Position numbers and translations under genes: made by a program
The notes under the pieces: generated by a model
What the model was told of the DNA's origin: nothing
Database searches by the model: none
Seen by the model: only the letters and a program-made list of their open reading frames with translations
Part shown: positions 5,308 through 7,100 of the stretch, one piece after another
Layout: every line of letters starts with the position of its first letter
How positions within the stretch are numbered: the stretch's first letter is position 1
Assembly (NCBI GenBank): GCA_017396055.1
Contig: JAFQND010000273.1
Location: 1-7,100, forward strand
Source: Oscillospiraceae bacterium
GTDB lineage: Bacteria; Bacillota; Clostridia; Oscillospirales; Ruminococcaceae
Direction of reading: 5' to 3'
Length of the DNA stretch: 7,100 bases

Positions 5308-5349
5308 GAAACTGTCAGGAGTTTCTTTTCCCGAAAGGAGTCTGCAGCC

Positions 5350-7100
5350 ATGAAAAAAGTCAGCTATACCGATTTCTGTGAGATAAAGTCCCTGCCGGGC
5401 ATCACTGCCTCCCCCGACGGGAAAAAGGCAGCTTTCGTTGTCCGTCAGCCCGATCTGGAAAAGGACCGTTATCTGAGCCATATCTGGGTCTGGGAGGATG
5501 GAAAACTCTGCCGCCTGACCGGCATGGGCAAAGAATCCGGCTTTATCTGGCTGGACGATGAACAGATCCTCTTTCCCGGCGACCGTCAGGAAAAATACAA
5601 GGGCAAGCCGCCCCACACCGTCTATAACCGTATCTCCATCCGGGGCGGTGAGGCGGAGGAAGCCTTCGTCCTGCCCTTTGCGGCATCGGGCCCTGTATCG
5701 CTGGGAGACGGAAAATTCCTTGTCCGGGGCGTCTATGATCCCATGCGTTTCACATCCGAAGACGGTTCCCTGCGGGAAAAGACCGCCGACGAACTGGAGG
5801 CCGACAAACGGGTGGAGATCTTCGATGAGCTTCCCTTCTGGCAGAACGGTCAGGGCGTCATCAACAAAAAGCGCAGCCGTGTCTATCTTTGCGATACCCT
5901 TTCGGGAACACAGACTGCCCTGACACCCGAACTGATGGACGTTTCCTCCTTTGAATATTCCAAAGAAAAGGGCGAACTGATCATCATCGGCGAGGAATAC
6001 ACCGACATGGCCATCCGCAAACAATCGGTCCGGCTGTATACCCTGGACGGCAGCTATACCGAGCTGCTGCCCCGGAAGGATTATGGGGTATCGGATGTAT
6101 GGTTCTTTGGCGAAGACTTCCTGATGATGGCCTCCGACGGCAAAAAATACGGCACCAGCCAGAACGACAGCTTCTTCCTGCTGAAGCGGGACGGCAGCCT
6201 CGAAAAACTCTGTGACCCCGATATGACCATCGGCGGCGGTGCCGGCTCGGACTGTGCCGCGGGCGGCAGATCGATCGTGATGGAGGACGAGAGCCTCTAC
6301 TGCCTCGAGACGCGGGATTATATCTCCTTTATTGTAAAAATGGATCCCCGTACCGGCGAACGGGTGCAGCTGACCCCTGCCGACTGCGGCAGAGTGGACG
6401 GTTTCGACAAAAAGGGCGACGTGATCTATTACACCGCCATGAAGGGCAGCGGCCTGCAGGAGCTTTACCGGCTGGAAAACGGCACCGAAACAAAGCTCAC
6501 CTCCTTCAACGACGAGTACCTGGAGACCCATGATATCATCCCGCCGGAATACATCCCCTTCACCGACAAAGAGGGCGTCCGCATCGACGGCTGGATCATC
6601 CGTCCCGCCGATTATGACCCCGAAAAGACCTATCCCGCCATCCTCGATGTCCACGGCGGCCCCAAGGGTGTCTACGGCACCGTTTATTTCCACGAGATGC
6701 AGCTCTGGGCCAATATGGGCTATTTCGTCTTCTTCTGCAATCCCCACGGCGGTTCCGGCAGGGGCGACGAGTTCTCGGACATCTTCGGCGAGCAGTACGG
6801 CGTCCGGGATTACAACGACCTGATGGAATTCACCGACCATGTCCTCGCCCTTTATCCCCAGATCGACAAGGAGAAGGTCGGCATGACCGGCGGCTCCTAC
6901 GGCGGATTCATGGCCAACTGGATCGTCGGCCACACCGATCGCTTTGCGGCGGTGGCTTCCCAGCGGTCGATCTCCAACTACATCAGCAAATGCCTGACCA
7001 CCGATATCGGTTATTACCACAACCTCTCGGCTCTGGAAGCCTCCCCCTGGGAGAATTTCGACCAGCTCTGGGAGCACTCGCCTCTGAAACACGCCTGCAA
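5350..7100 (+). CDS. S9-family (prolyl oligopeptidase-like) serine peptidase, C-terminus cut off
   Basis: Likely cytoplasmic peptidase or acylaminoacyl-type peptidase that trims small peptides; no signal peptide is visible. The ATG at 5350 has GAAAGGAG 9 bases upstream, and 583 codons are open to the window edge. The first ~390 residues have the repetitive strand-rich pattern of the S9 beta-propeller, including LPGITASPDGKKAAFVV near 15-31. The alpha/beta-hydrolase domain follows: VHGGP (434-438, oxyanion region), GYFVFFCNPHGGSGRG, and GGSYGG (514-519) with the nucleophile Ser516. The catalytic Asp and His would be in the missing last 70-110 residues, judging by the 650-690 residue length of relatives such as B. 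subtilis YuxL. It starts divergently from cysS. Substrate specificity cannot be told. A long antisense reading frame covers it but has no start signals. Confidence 0.92.
   Translation, partial: MKKVSYTDFCEIKSLPGITASPDGKKAAFVVRQPDLEKDRYLSHIWVWEDGKLCRLTGMGKESGFIWLDDEQILFPGDRQEKYKGKPPHTVYNRISIRGGEAEEAFVLPFAASGPVSLGDGKFLVRGVYDPMRFTSEDGSLREKTADELEADKRVEIFDELPFWQNGQGVINKKRSRVYLCDTLSGTQTALTPELMDVSSFEYSKEKGELIIIGEEYTDMAIRKQSVRLYTLDGSYTELLPRKDYGVSDVWFFGEDFLMMASDGKKYGTSQNDSFFLLKRDGSLEKLCDPDMTIGGGAGSDCAAGGRSIVMEDESLYCLETRDYISFIVKMDPRTGERVQLTPADCGRVDGFDKKGDVIYYTAMKGSGLQELYRLENGTETKLTSFNDEYLETHDIIPPEYIPFTDKEGVRIDGWIIRPADYDPEKTYPAILDVHGGPKGVYGTVYFHEMQLWANMGYFVFFCNPHGGSGRGDEFSDIFGEQYGVRDYNDLMEFTDHVLALYPQIDKEKVGMTGGSYGGFMANWIVGHTDRFAAVASQRSISNYISKCLTTDIGYYHNLSALEASPWENFDQLWEHSPLKHAC

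Noticed and set aside
5158..7092. A 644-codon open frame on the minus strand across the peptidase gene
   Set aside because: It is antisense to a clear S9 peptidase, has low-complexity shadow composition, no ribosome binding site, and overlaps the start of cysS. It is explained by the GC-rich codon pattern of the real gene.

Overview
The window looks like ordinary housekeeping chromosome from a Gram-positive, low-oxygen-adapted Firmicute, most likely a clostridial (Oscillospiraceae/Ruminococcaceae-like) gut bacterium. This is inference. It rests on strong AAGGAGG-type ribosome binding sites, clear sigma-A promoters, moderately GC-rich coding sequence with AT-rich spacers, and the type of PfkA, PgcA-like mutase and CysRS. 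No phage, plasmid, CRISPR or resistance gene is visible.

Layout from left to right. (1) The 5' end of an unrecognised gene on the minus strand (1-206) with its own promoter. (2) A 470-base gene-free stretch (207-676). Most of it is an island of seven hairpins at 375-625, bounded by the same 11-mer in inverted orientation (AAAAGTTTTTG ... CAAAAACTTTT), followed by the terminator of the next gene. (3) pfkA, 6-phosphofructokinase (minus), with its own promoter. (4) A phosphoglucomutase/phosphomannomutase of the PgcA type (minus), with a near-consensus promoter. (5) A spacer holding a third copy of the palindromic element and the cysS terminator. (6) cysS, cysteinyl-tRNA synthetase (minus). (7) A short divergent promoter region. 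(8) An S9-family prolyl-oligopeptidase-like serine peptidase (plus), cut by the right edge just before its catalytic Asp and His.

The two sugar enzymes fit together: the mutase links glucose-1-phosphate with glucose-6-phosphate (glycogen and cell-wall sugar side), and PfkA commits fructose-6-phosphate to glycolysis. They lie head to tail 109 bases apart with no clear terminator between them, so read-through is plausible, but pfkA also has its own promoter. cysS and the peptidase are transcribed away from each other from promoters in a 166-base spacer. No functional link between them is evident.

The most interesting content is not protein coding. Three copies of an extragenic palindromic element (375-445, 553-625, 3640-3714) share architecture and short fixed words, while the stem sequences differ almost completely and remain base-paired. 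This is covariation, which points to selection on or copying of a structure rather than a sequence. Two copies face each other around a core of three further hairpins. I recognise no named family with certainty; a REP/BIME-like or MITE-like element is the leading reading.
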